A DNA stretch of 64,000 bases from Mesorhizobium sp. M2A.F.Ca.ET.046.03.2.1 (GTDB taxonomy: Bacteria > Pseudomonadota > Alphaproteobacteria > Rhizobiales > Rhizobiaceae), in contig NZ_CP034449.1 of the NCBI RefSeq assembly GCF_003952425.1, forward strand, positions 868,001-932,000. The letters are read 5' to 3'. Positions 27,486 through 35,812 of the stretch are shown here, one piece after another. The translations under genes and the position numbers were made by a program. Under the pieces are notes generated by a model. The model was not told the origin of the DNA and ran no database searches. It saw only the letters and a program-made list of their open reading frames with translations. The stretch's first letter is position 1. Each line of letters starts with the position of its first letter.

Positions 27486-28214
27486 TCAGTCGGCCGGCGA
27501 CAGCGAGGCGAATATACCGGCAAACTGCTTGCCGCGCGGCGCCGCATAGCCGCCGATCTTCGATGTCTTCAAGCCGACCTTGAACAGGCTCTCGGCCAGC
27601 GTGACGGCGCAGACCACGCCGTCCAGCACCGGAACGCCATGCTCCTCGGACAGGCTGCGCGCCAGGTCGGCCATGCCGGCGCAGCCGAGCACGATCGCCT
27701 CGGCATGGTCCTCGCGAATGGCGCGCGCAATCTCCTGCGATATCCGATGTCTTGCATTCGAACCCGGACGTTCGAGCTCAAGCACGGCGACATCCGATGA
27801 GCGCACCTTGGCGCAGCGCGAGGCGAGGCCGTATTTGGCCAGATTGTGCTCGATCGCCGGCACCGAGCGGGCAAGCGTGGTGACGACGCTGAACTTGCCC
27901 GCGACAAGGCTCGCCATATGAAACGCCGCCTCGCCGATACCGATGACGGGAGCCTCGGTGGCGCAACGCGCGGCATCGAGGCCGGTATCGTCGAAGCAGG
28001 CGATGACATAGGCGTCGGCCTGTGCTTTGCCCATCTCGGCGATGATGCCGGGTATCGCGAAGACCTCGTCGAAATAACCTTCGATGCTCGGCGGGCCGTC
28101 GGCGGGATTGACGGCGACGATCTCTGTCGGGCCGGAGGCGACGCTTGCCGCCGCCTCGCCGATCTTGGCGGTCATCGACTGGGTGGTGTTGGGGTTGATG
28201 ACGAGAATGCGCAT
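27486..28214 (-). CDS. Hydantoin/Asp-Glu racemase family protein
   Basis: The protein has 242 residues. It belongs to the HyuA-like hydantoin racemase group: it starts MRILVINPNTTQSMT and has both catalytic Cys in ACFDDTGLDAAR and VLGCAGMADLA. It would racemise 5-substituted hydantoins or related compounds in the cytoplasm. It starts 11 nt after the livF stop, so it belongs to the branched-chain-type ABC importer operon. That points to uptake and racemisation of a chiral amino-acid derivative. No hydantoinase gene is in the window. Confidence 0.85.
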   Translation of the reverse strand: MRILVINPNTTQSMTAKIGEAAASVASGPTEIVAVNPADGPPSIEGYFDEVFAIPGIIAEMGKAQADAYVIACFDDTGLDAARCATEAPVIGIGEAAFHMASLVAGKFSVVTTLARSVPAIEHNLAKYGLASRCAKVRSSDVAVLELERPGSNARHRISQEIARAIREDHAEAIVLGCAGMADLARSLSEEHGVPVLDGVVCAVTLAESLFKVGLKTSKIGGYAAPRGKQFAGIFASLSPAD

Positions 28215-28225
28215 GCCAATCAGCC

Positions 28226-28948
28226 TCAGATCTCGCCGCCGAGATAAAGACGCTTGACCCGGTCGTCGGTCAGCAGTTCGGCGGAGTTGCCGCTCAGCGC
28301 AACACTGCCGGTGGTCAGCGCATAGGCGCGCTGCGAGATGCGCAGCGCCATACGCGAATTCTGCTCGACCAGGAGCACGCTGACCTTCTCGTCGCGATTG
28401 ATGGCGACGATCGAGCGGGCGATGTCCTGGACGAGCTTTGGCGCGACGCCCAGCGACGGCTCGTCGAGCAGCAACAGTTTCGGCTTCGCCATCAGCGCGC
28501 GGCCGATGACCAGCATCTGCTGCTCGCCACCGCTCATCGTGCCGGCGGCCTGCGAGAAGCGTTCCTTGAGCCGCGGAAAGCGGCCCAGCACCATCTCCAT
28601 CGATGCGGCGATCTCGGATTTGCTGGTGCGCGTGAAGGCGCCCATCAGGAGGTTGTCCCTGACTGACATATAGGGGAAGACGCGGCGTCCCTCCGGCACC
28701 ATGGCGATACCCATCTTGACGATCTCGTCAGGCGCGGCGCCGTCGATCCGCTTGCCGCTGTAATGGATTTCGCCGGACCGGATCTTGCGCAGGCCGGTGA
28801 TGGCGCGAAGGATCGACGATTTGCCGGCGCCGTTGGCGCCGATCAGCGCGACGGTCTCGCCCTCGTTGACCTCGAGCGAGACGCCCTTCAGCGCGTAGAC
28901 GTGGTCGTAATAGAGCTCGACATTCGCGAAGTTCAGGATCTGGTTCAT
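28226..28948 (-). CDS. livF: Branched-chain-type ABC transporter ATP-binding protein
   Basis: The protein has 240 residues. The Walker A is GANGAGKSS, the signature MSGGEQQML, and the Walker B LLLDEPSLGVAP. It has the LivF pattern without the extra C-terminal segment of LivG. Its ATG overlaps the livG stop (ATGA). It energises the importer formed with LivG, LivH, LivM and LivK. Confidence 0.92.
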   Translation of the reverse strand: MNQILNFANVELYYDHVYALKGVSLEVNEGETVALIGANGAGKSSILRAITGLRKIRSGEIHYSGKRIDGAAPDEIVKMGIAMVPEGRRVFPYMSVRDNLLMGAFTRTSKSEIAASMEMVLGRFPRLKERFSQAAGTMSGGEQQMLVIGRALMAKPKLLLLDEPSLGVAPKLVQDIARSIVAINRDEKVSVLLVEQNSRMALRISQRAYALTTGSVALSGNSAELLTDDRVKRLYLGGEI

Positions 28949-29724
28949 AGGCCGATCGCCTCGTCTTCGCTGCCGAGATAGGCCTCGATCACCTTGTCGT
29001 TGGCCTGGATCTCCGACGGCGTTCCCTCGGCGATCTTCTGCCCGAAATTGAGCACCACGAGCCGGTCCGAAATCTTCATCACAGCCGGCATGTCATGCTC
29101 GACCAGAAGTATGGTCAGGCCACGCTCGCGCAGACGCCGCACCATCTCGACCATGCGCATCGTTTCGTCATGGTTCATGCCGGCGAAGGGTTCGTCGAGC
29201 AGCAGGATGGAAGGATTGGTGGCGAGACCGATGGCGATGCCCAACGCCCGCAAATGGCCATGCGGCAGGTTGCGGGCAATCTCATAAGCTAGCGAGGAGA
29301 GGCCGAGCAGCGCCAGAATCTCATCGGCCGATTGGCCGAAAGCCGCTTCGTCGGCTTTTGCCGTGCCGGTGCCGAGGAAGAAGCCGAACAGGCTCGCCTT
29401 GGAGCGCAGATGGTGCGCGATGATGACGTTGTCGCGCACGCTCATGTTCTTGAAGATGGTGGTTTCCTGGAAGGTGCGCACCACGCCCCTGCGGGCGGCG
29501 ATGTGCGGCGCGAGGCCGGAGATGCGTTCGCCCTTCAGGCGCACCTCGCCTGTCGTCGGGCGCAGGAAAGACGAGATCAGCTTGAACAAAGTCGACTTGC
29601 CGGCGCCGTTCGGACCGATCACCGACAGGATCTCTTTCTCGCGCACCGAAAAGGAGACGTCGTTGACCGCGACCAGACCGCCGAAGCGTTTGGTGAGACG
29701 CGAGACCTCGAGCATTTCGGCCAT
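28945..29724 (-). CDS. livG: Branched-chain-type ABC transporter ATP-binding protein
   Basis: The protein has 259 residues. The Walker A is GPNGAGKST, and the LivG-specific stretch RTFQETTIFKNMSVRDN follows. The signature is replaced by NLPHGHLRALGIAIGLA, a form accepted in this family, and the Walker B is LLLDEPFAGMNHDE. It ends with the typical LivG C-terminal EAYLGSEDE. It is the second ATPase of the importer, three bases after livM. Confidence 0.92.
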   Translation of the reverse strand: MAEMLEVSRLTKRFGGLVAVNDVSFSVREKEILSVIGPNGAGKSTLFKLISSFLRPTTGEVRLKGERISGLAPHIAARRGVVRTFQETTIFKNMSVRDNVIIAHHLRSKASLFGFFLGTGTAKADEAAFGQSADEILALLGLSSLAYEIARNLPHGHLRALGIAIGLATNPSILLLDEPFAGMNHDETMRMVEMVRRLRERGLTILLVEHDMPAVMKISDRLVVLNFGQKIAEGTPSEIQANDKVIEAYLGSEDEAIGL

Positions 29725-29727
29725 GGC

Positions 29728-30708
29728 TCAACCCTTCTTCCGGGTCGTTTCGGCAAGGCTGAGCAGGCCGTTGGGCAGCACCAGCATCAGGACGATCATC
29801 AGGGCGGAATAGATGAGCAGCTGGAACTGGCCGGTCTGGAACAGAAGGTCCCAGCCGAAATAGAGCACCAGCGTGCCGAGCATCGGACCGAACACATAGC
29901 CGAGGCCGCCGAGGAAGCAGTTCAGCATGAAGTTGACGGAATCGGTGACCGTAAAGCTCGACGGGTAGATCGACTGCGAGATGGCGGCGAAGATGGCGCC
30001 GGAAACGCCGCCGAAGAAGGACGAGACGGCATAGGCGATGACGCGCAGATAGGCGATGTTGACGCCGATCGAGGAGGCGAGCTCCTCGTTCTGCTGCAGC
30101 GACTGGCACAGCTTGCCAATGCGCGAATTGACCAGCCGGTACATGATGGCGAAGCAGACCACCATCAGCGTAACCGCCAGCAGGTAGAAGGCGAGCCGCG
30201 AATTCTGCAGCGTGGCGAAATCGGGGATGAGCGTGATGCCGAAGACCGACAGCGCGCCGGGCAGCGGGATGCTGACGATGCCCTTGGCGCCGTTGGTGAT
30301 CGGCAGCGCCAGAGCGAGCAGGCGCGCAACCTCGGTCAGCACCAGCGTGACCATGGCGAAATAGACGCCGCGCAGGCGCAGGATCGGCAGGCCGATCAGC
30401 ACGCTTGCGGCGGCGCAGAACAGGCCTGCGGCTGGCAGCGTCAGCCAAAACGACCAGCCATGGTTCATCACCAGTATGGCCGAGACATAGCCGCCCATCA
30501 GCGCATAGGCGCCCTGGCCGATATTGATGCGTCCGATGTAGAAGGTGAGCCAGACGCCGGCGCTGGCGATGCTGAGCAGCGCCACCGAGGTCAGCGTGTA
30601 GTAGAGGTCGAAGCGGCCGCTCGACGAGATCGCAGCCGGCACGGCGATGAAGACGATCGCGAGGAAGGCGACGACCGCGGCGATCCTGGTGTTGCGATTG
30701 ACGGTCAT
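29728..30708 (-). CDS. livM: Branched-chain-type ABC transporter permease
   Basis: The protein has 326 residues with about nine hydrophobic segments. It has the LivM features GRINIGQGAYALMGGYVSA near the N-terminus and YRLVNSRIGKLCQSLQQNEE as the coupling loop. It forms the membrane channel with LivH and is separated from its neighbours by only 3 and 7 nt. Confidence 0.9.
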   Translation of the reverse strand: MTVNRNTRIAAVVAFLAIVFIAVPAAISSSGRFDLYYTLTSVALLSIASAGVWLTFYIGRINIGQGAYALMGGYVSAILVMNHGWSFWLTLPAAGLFCAAASVLIGLPILRLRGVYFAMVTLVLTEVARLLALALPITNGAKGIVSIPLPGALSVFGITLIPDFATLQNSRLAFYLLAVTLMVVCFAIMYRLVNSRIGKLCQSLQQNEELASSIGVNIAYLRVIAYAVSSFFGGVSGAIFAAISQSIYPSSFTVTDSVNFMLNCFLGGLGYVFGPMLGTLVLYFGWDLLFQTGQFQLLIYSALMIVLMLVLPNGLLSLAETTRKKG

Positions 30709-30715
30709 GGCGCCA

Positions 30716-31582
30716 TCAACCCCAGGGCTTGCCCATCAGCCCGTTGGGGCGGACCGACAGGAACACCATCAGGGCGGCGAAGATGACGAGATAGGTGACG
30801 TCGCCATATTCGCGCAGCACGGTGAGGCCGACCGACTCCATCATGCCGAGGATGAAACCGCCGGCGATCGCGCCGCCGACAACGCCGGCGCCGCCGATCA
30901 TCACCATCAGGAAAGCCTTGATCGAGATCGGCCCTCCAATACCTGAATTGACACCGGTGATGGTGACCAGCAGCCCGCCGACGACGCCCGCTAGCATGGC
31001 GCCCATGGCGAAGCCGATCATCGAATAGCGGTCAACGCGGACGCCCATAAGCTGGGCGGCGACACGGTCCTGTGCAAGCGCCCGCATGGCGCGGCCGACC
31101 CGGCTGTACTGCATGTAGAGCACGAACGCCGCGATGAAGACTATCGCCAGCGCGCCGACGACGATGCGGTCGTAGGGCATGATGATGCCAACGTCGTTGA
31201 ACACGCCCTTGACGATTTTGGGAACGCCGCGCTGCTTCTCGCCGAACAGAAGCAGGATGACGGCGTCGAAGAAGAAGGCGGTCGCGGCGGCCAGTAGCAT
31301 GGTGCTTTCCTCGCGATGGCTGCGCCGGATGACGGTTCGGAAGAGGAATTTCTCCATCAGCGCGCCGATGACGGCGAGCGTCACGCCCGAGGCGAGCAGC
31401 GCCACCACGAAAGGCAGGCCGAGCTGGCCGTAGACGGTGTAGGTGATGAACCCGCCCAGCACATACATCTGGCCGTGGGCGAAATTGAGCACGTTCATCA
31501 GGGCGAAGATCAGGGTCAGCCCCAGCGCGATCAGCGCATATTGGGCACCGAGATACAATCCGTTGGCGATGACCTGTTCCAT
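30716..31582 (-). CDS. livH: Branched-chain-type ABC transporter permease
   Basis: The protein has 288 residues and about eight membrane segments. It has the LivH pattern: GLYLGAQYALIALGLTLIFA and NVLNFAHGQMYVLGGF at the N-terminus, and SRVGRAMRALAQDRVAAQL as the cytoplasmic loop. It follows livK by 81 nt. In Liv operons such a gap often separates the highly expressed binding-protein part from the membrane genes. Confidence 0.9.
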   Translation of the reverse strand: MEQVIANGLYLGAQYALIALGLTLIFALMNVLNFAHGQMYVLGGFITYTVYGQLGLPFVVALLASGVTLAVIGALMEKFLFRTVIRRSHREESTMLLAAATAFFFDAVILLLFGEKQRGVPKIVKGVFNDVGIIMPYDRIVVGALAIVFIAAFVLYMQYSRVGRAMRALAQDRVAAQLMGVRVDRYSMIGFAMGAMLAGVVGGLLVTITGVNSGIGGPISIKAFLMVMIGGAGVVGGAIAGGFILGMMESVGLTVLREYGDVTYLVIFAALMVFLSVRPNGLMGKPWG

Positions 31583-31663
31583 GGATACCTTCGATCTTCC
31601 ATCGAGTCCGGCCTATCGACCGGACCCCATGGCAAGCTTGAGGAAATACGCTCGAAGGTTACG

Positions 31664-32866
31664 CTAGTCGACGGAGCCGACGAACAGGGTCTGGAAAGCG
31701 CCGTCCTTGTATTCGTTGACCACCATCGGCACCGAGAGCTGGCGCTTCTGGCCGAAGGACGTCGCGCCGACATAGCTGAGCTTCGCGTCGCCCTTCAGGA
31801 AGGGATTGGGCGCGGTGAAGGTGTCCATGGTCTTCTTGAATTCGGCGACATCGCTGATGGCCGCCGGATTGGCCTTCAGCGTGTCGAGGATGTATTCCAG
31901 CGCGTAGACCTTGGTGTTGGACTCGTCGTTGTATTCGCCGAACATCTTGGTGTAGCGGGTGACGAATTCCTTCATCTCGTCCGAAGCGATCTCCGGCGTG
32001 GAGGCGCCGCCGACGGAGATGAAGCCGTTGGCGTATTCGCCGGCGCCCTCTTCCAGCACCTTGGCGTCCTGCGCGGTTTCCGTCGAGATCAGACCTTCAT
32101 AGCCAAGCTCGCGCGCGGCGCGGATGAGCAGCGGCGCGTTGGCGGGCGCAACGCCCGACAGGACGAGCAGATCGGGCTTCAGGGCGACGATCGGCGTCAG
32201 CACCGGGGTGAAATCGCGCGTGTCGTTCTGGTAGGTGTCGTTCTGGGCGACGACTTCCAGCCCGAGAGCCTTTGCCGCCTCGACACCGGAGTCGCGCTGG
32301 CTGAGCGGGTCGGATTCATTCGCCGCAACAAAGGCGATCTTCTTCACGCCCTTGTTTTCCTTCAGATATCTATAGATCGCCGGACCGGACTGGTAATTGG
32401 CGATCATGCCCAGCACAGCATTGGAAGCCGGCTTCTGGTAGAGCGCCTTGGGGAAGGCGTAGGGGAAATAGATGATGCCGTTGGCCTCGGCGACCGGGCG
32501 CACCGCGGCGGCGCCGTCATCGACATTCGGGCCGACGACATAGTGGATGCCTTCCTGCGCCATTTTCTCCATGCCGGCGATGGCGCGCTTGGGGTCCTTC
32601 TGGTCGTCGAAGGTGACGATGTTGATGTTGTAGGTGTCGTTGCCGATCTTGACGCCGCCGGTCTCGTTTAACCAGGCGGCGCGCGTCTGCATCGAGCGCA
32701 CATTCGAGGTGCCCCAGGCGGCGGCCGGGCCGCTGGTGACGCCGACAAAGCCGATTTTCAGTTCCTTGTTTTCAGCCTGCGCATACGAAATGCCGACAGC
32801 GGCAATGGCCAGGGTCGAGACGGCGCCGAGCGCCATGGATTTCAGAGTCGAGCGACGGTTGATCAT
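31664..32866 (-). CDS. livK: Branched-chain-type ABC transporter substrate-binding protein
   Basis: The protein has 400 residues. The signal peptide (RRSTLKSMALGAVSTLAIAA) ends near YAQAEN. The mature part is a type-I periplasmic fold: LKIGFVGVTSGPAAAWGTS, VTFDDQKDPKRAIAGMEKM, and VVGPNVDDGAAAVRPVAE. ATG 32866 follows AAGGGGAAC. Such proteins bind branched-chain amino acids, amides, urea or aromatic compounds, so the ligand cannot be read. It is the first gene of livKHMGF-racemase-gntR; the promoter carries two palindromes. Confidence 0.88.
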   Translation of the reverse strand: MINRRSTLKSMALGAVSTLAIAAVGISYAQAENKELKIGFVGVTSGPAAAWGTSNVRSMQTRAAWLNETGGVKIGNDTYNINIVTFDDQKDPKRAIAGMEKMAQEGIHYVVGPNVDDGAAAVRPVAEANGIIYFPYAFPKALYQKPASNAVLGMIANYQSGPAIYRYLKENKGVKKIAFVAANESDPLSQRDSGVEAAKALGLEVVAQNDTYQNDTRDFTPVLTPIVALKPDLLVLSGVAPANAPLLIRAARELGYEGLISTETAQDAKVLEEGAGEYANGFISVGGASTPEIASDEMKEFVTRYTKMFGEYNDESNTKVYALEYILDTLKANPAAISDVAEFKKTMDTFTAPNPFLKGDAKLSYVGATSFGQKRQLSVPMVVNEYKDGAFQTLFVGSVD

Positions 32867-32935
32867 ATCAGTAGTTCCCCTTGTTATCGCGCTTTGTGTT
32901 TTGCTCAAAGGCTGCGCGGATAGCGTTAAGGGAAA

Positions 32936-32982
32936 CCGCCTAGGGCGGATTGTCAACATCTTTCTTAGGTATTGTATACAAT
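32936..32982 (-). promoter_or_regulatory. Promoter and palindromic operator candidates of the liv operon
   Basis: On the minus strand the order is ATTGTATACAAT (32982-32971, a perfect 12-bp palindrome of the kind bound by FCD-type GntR proteins), then TTGACA (32956-32951, a consensus -35 hexamer), then CCGCCCTAGGCGG (32948-32936, near-perfect palindrome) in the spacer region. The -10 element is not clear. The livK ATG is about 70-105 nt downstream. The FCD regulator encoded at the operon's end is the natural candidate to bind here. Confidence 0.5.
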
Positions 32983-33023
32983 GTTTCGCGAGAATGTGTG
33001 CACCCGTCAGTATGGGTCGAAGG

Positions 33024-33305
33024 CTACTTCCCGCAATGGTGGTCGTTGATCTTGTTGATCGCATTCGCGTCCGGCGCGACGCGGCCGTAGGAGCAAGCGC
33101 CAGCGGCGGTGGTGAACAGCTGCCGGTCGTAGTAACGCGGACCGCCGAAGAGCTGATAGAGAAGATCGTCGCTGGCCGGAACGTAGCGCTCGCGCTCGAC
33201 CGGCTGATAATGGCGATGATGATGCCTTTCGCCCGCAACCGCTTGGGCGGACACGGTCGCGGCCGTGGCCAGCACGAGCGCAGAGAGGGTCAGGTACTTC
33301 ATCAT
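33024..33305 (-). CDS. Small exported hypothetical protein
   Basis: The protein has 93 residues. A signal peptide (KYLTLSALVLATAATVSAQA) is followed by a His-rich start of the mature region (GERHHHRHYQP). The short domain after that has two Cys (ACSYGR and the final DHHCGK). Two adjacent ATGs (33305, 33302) follow AGAAGG. I do not recognise a family. The histidines could bind metal, but this is only suggested by composition. It lies between the liv promoter and the lyase gene. Confidence 0.6.
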   Translation of the reverse strand: MMKYLTLSALVLATAATVSAQAVAGERHHHRHYQPVERERYVPASDDLLYQLFGGPRYYDRQLFTTAAGACSYGRVAPDANAINKINDHHCGK

Positions 33306-33518
33306 CGACGGCAACCTTCTGGCAGTTTGGATCCGCAGCATATCCAAAATCACCAGTCGCGCAAAAGTTTCCCGTACCGGGCATTTGTCGCCGCCGCGCC
33401 GCTAGCTGAAGAAAGATAACGGCAATCGCGACGGCGGATTTTCGACAATGGCCGGCTGCGATGCCGGATATCCTGCATTCGTTCGGCCACCATTCCCGGA
33501 GGCCCAAGGAATAGCCCG

Positions 33519-35015
33519 ATGACAGCCAGAGTGATCGTTCTCGACGCCAAGCCGCTCAGCACGGAAGATGTCGCCGAGATCGCGCGGCGCAATGCCCGGC
33601 TCGTGCTCGGCGAGGAAGCCATGCGCCGCATCCGCGCAAGCAGGGCGCTGATCGAACATCTTACCCAACTCGGCAAGCCCCTCTACGGCGTCACCACCGG
33701 GCTCGGCGCCTGTGTCGACACGCCGCTGGCGCAGGCGGACCTGATCGCGTTCCAGCACAGTGTGCCGCTCAGCCATTCGATGGGCGCCGGTCCATCGCTG
33801 CCGACCGAGGCGGTGCGGGCGCTGATGGTCGCGCGCATCTGCGGCATGGCGGCGGGCGGCACCGGCACCTCGGAGGGTGTGGTGCTCGGCCTGCTCGCGG
33901 CGCTCAACGCAGGCGTCCATCCGGTCATTCCAAGCTGGGGTTCGGTGGGCGCAGCGGACCTCGCGCCGCTCGGCCATCTGGCGCGGGCGCTGCGCGGCGA
34001 CGGCGAGAGCGAATATCAGGGCAGGATCATGCCATCGGCCGAGGCGCTCAAGCTCGCCGGGCTCGAACCGCTCGACCTGCGCGAGAAGGACGGCCACGCC
34101 ATCATCGTCGCCAACAGCCTTTCGACCGGAACGGCGTGCCTCGCGCTTGAGGAGGTCGCTTGCCTGATCGACTGGTCGCTGGCGGCGGTGGCGCTGAACT
34201 ACGAGGCATTCCGGGCGTCGCTCAAGGCCATCGACGAGGATGCGCTTGCGGCGCGGCCCGCCTTCCGCCAAGTCGAGATCGGCGCGCGGTTGCGGGCCGA
34301 GCTTGTGGGCAGCGGGCTGTGGCACGACAACGCCGCGCGGCGCCTGCAGGATCCGCTCAGCTTCCGCTGCGTGCCGCAAGTGTGGGGCGGGCTCCTCCAT
34401 GCCTATGAGCAGGCGAAACTGGCGACGGAGATCGAGCTTGGCCATTCAGGCGACAATCCGGTCATCCTGCCTGAGGCCGAGCGCGTCGTCTCCAACGGCA
34501 ATTTCGACCTGACCGCCTTCACGCTGACCTGGGAAAATCTGGGCCAGGCGCTGGCGCATTGCGCGGTCGGCACCGCCAACCGCTCGATGAAGCTGATGTC
34601 GCCGACGGTCGCGGAACTGCCGCGCTTCCTGTCGGCGAAAGGCGGCAGCCGCCAGGGCTTTGCGGAACTGCAGAAGCCGGTCGCCGCGCTCGAAGCCGAG
34701 ATCCGGCACCTCGCCAATCCGATGTCGCTCAGCCCCCTGGCCATTTCGGACGGCGTCGAGGACCAGTCGTCGATGGCGCCGCGCGTCGTGGCCAAGACGG
34801 CAGGCATCATCGAGCGCCTGCGCTATCTGGTGGCGATGGAGCTGATCTTCGCGGCCACCGGCGTGCAGTTGCGCGGCGTGCTGGACTCGATGGGCGAAGG
34901 ACCGCGGCGCAGCTACGAAGCCGTGCGGGCGCTGGTCGCCCCGCTCGACGACGACCGCGAGATGAGCGCCGACATGGCGCGCGTCGCGCGCATGGTGGCG
35001 GGGCCGCGGCTGTAG
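33519..35015 (+). CDS. HAL/PAL-family lyase homologue lacking the MIO triad
   Basis: The protein has 498 residues and follows the histidine/phenylalanine ammonia-lyase fold throughout: YGVTTGLGA near residue 55, SVGAADLAPLGH near 142-153, QDPLSFRCVPQVWGG, SGDNPVI, SNGNFDLT and GVEDQSSMAPR. In MIO enzymes the motif reads GSVGASGDLAPL. Here residues 145-147 are Ala-Ala-Asp (bases 33951-33959) and the loop is one residue shorter, so the Ala-Ser-Gly that forms the electrophilic MIO cofactor is absent. In known family members ergothionase also lacks MIO and eliminates a trimethylammonium group. The true substrate here is unknown. Confidence 0.82.
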   Translation: MTARVIVLDAKPLSTEDVAEIARRNARLVLGEEAMRRIRASRALIEHLTQLGKPLYGVTTGLGACVDTPLAQADLIAFQHSVPLSHSMGAGPSLPTEAVRALMVARICGMAAGGTGTSEGVVLGLLAALNAGVHPVIPSWGSVGAADLAPLGHLARALRGDGESEYQGRIMPSAEALKLAGLEPLDLREKDGHAIIVANSLSTGTACLALEEVACLIDWSLAAVALNYEAFRASLKAIDEDALAARPAFRQVEIGARLRAELVGSGLWHDNAARRLQDPLSFRCVPQVWGGLLHAYEQAKLATEIELGHSGDNPVILPEAERVVSNGNFDLTAFTLTWENLGQALAHCAVGTANRSMKLMSPTVAELPRFLSAKGGSRQGFAELQKPVAALEAEIRHLANPMSLSPLAISDGVEDQSSMAPRVVAKTAGIIERLRYLVAMELIFAATGVQLRGVLDSMGEGPRRSYEAVRALVAPLDDDREMSADMARVARMVAGPRL

Positions 35016-35044
35016 AGCGAGCCTCCAGGCCACCGCTGCAAGCC

Positions 35045-35812
35045 TCAGTGGTAGTAGATACCGCCGTCGACGTTCAGCGCCTGACCGGTGACGAAGGCCG
35101 ACAGGTCCGAGGCGAAGAACAGCACCGGACCGATGATATCCTCGGGCGCGCCGAGGCGCTTCAGCGCCGCGACGTCCTCCCAATGGCGGATCGCGGCTTC
35201 GCTTCCCAGATTGTTCTTGCCCATCTCGGTCAGGATGATGCCGGGGCAGATTGCGTTGACCGTGACGCCGTCCATGCCGACCTCCTGCGCCAGCACGCGG
35301 GTGAGCGTGATCACCACCGCCTTGGTCGCCGCATAGTGGCCTTGCGTCGGCACGCCCTGCCGGCCGGCGATCGAAGCGATGTTGATCACCCTGCCCGACT
35401 TCCTGGCGCGCATATGCGGCAGCACCGCCTGGCACATCATCAGCACGCCCTTGGCGTTGACGTCGAAATGCGCGTCCCAATTGGCCTCGTCGAGATCTTG
35501 CAGCAGGCTGGGCTTGAGGATGCCGGCGTTGTTGACCAGCACGTCGATGCTGCCTGCCTCTTCAAGCAGGGCCTGCGCGGTCGCCTCGATGTCCTTCTTC
35601 TTGCTGACGTCCATCTTATAGACATAGGCCTTGCGGCCCGCGGCCTCGATCTCGCCCCTGGTCACGTCGAGTTCCGCCGCCTGCGACGGCAGATCGGTGA
35701 TGGCGACATCGAAGCCGGCTTCGGCAAGCCCCTTCGCGAGCGCCCTGCCGATGCCGCGGCTGGCGCCGGTGACGAGAGCCGTCTTGCCCTTGGCTTCAGG
35801 AAGAATGGTCAT
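35045..35812 (-). CDS. SDR-family oxidoreductase of the CUT2 operon
   Basis: The protein has 255 residues. Classical motifs are TGASRGIG, NNAG, catalytic YAATK, and a C-terminal NVDGGIYYH. ATG 35812 overlaps the PfkB kinase stop by four bases. It is the last gene of the operon that runs from 42972 leftward: SDR, class II aldolase, binding protein, ATPase, two permeases, kinase and this SDR. It probably oxidises or reduces a sugar or polyol intermediate. Confidence 0.88.
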   Translation of the reverse strand: MTILPEAKGKTALVTGASRGIGRALAKGLAEAGFDVAITDLPSQAAELDVTRGEIEAAGRKAYVYKMDVSKKKDIEATAQALLEEAGSIDVLVNNAGILKPSLLQDLDEANWDAHFDVNAKGVLMMCQAVLPHMRARKSGRVINIASIAGRQGVPTQGHYAATKAVVITLTRVLAQEVGMDGVTVNAICPGIILTEMGKNNLGSEAAIRHWEDVAALKRLGAPEDIIGPVLFFASDLSAFVTGQALNVDGGIYYH

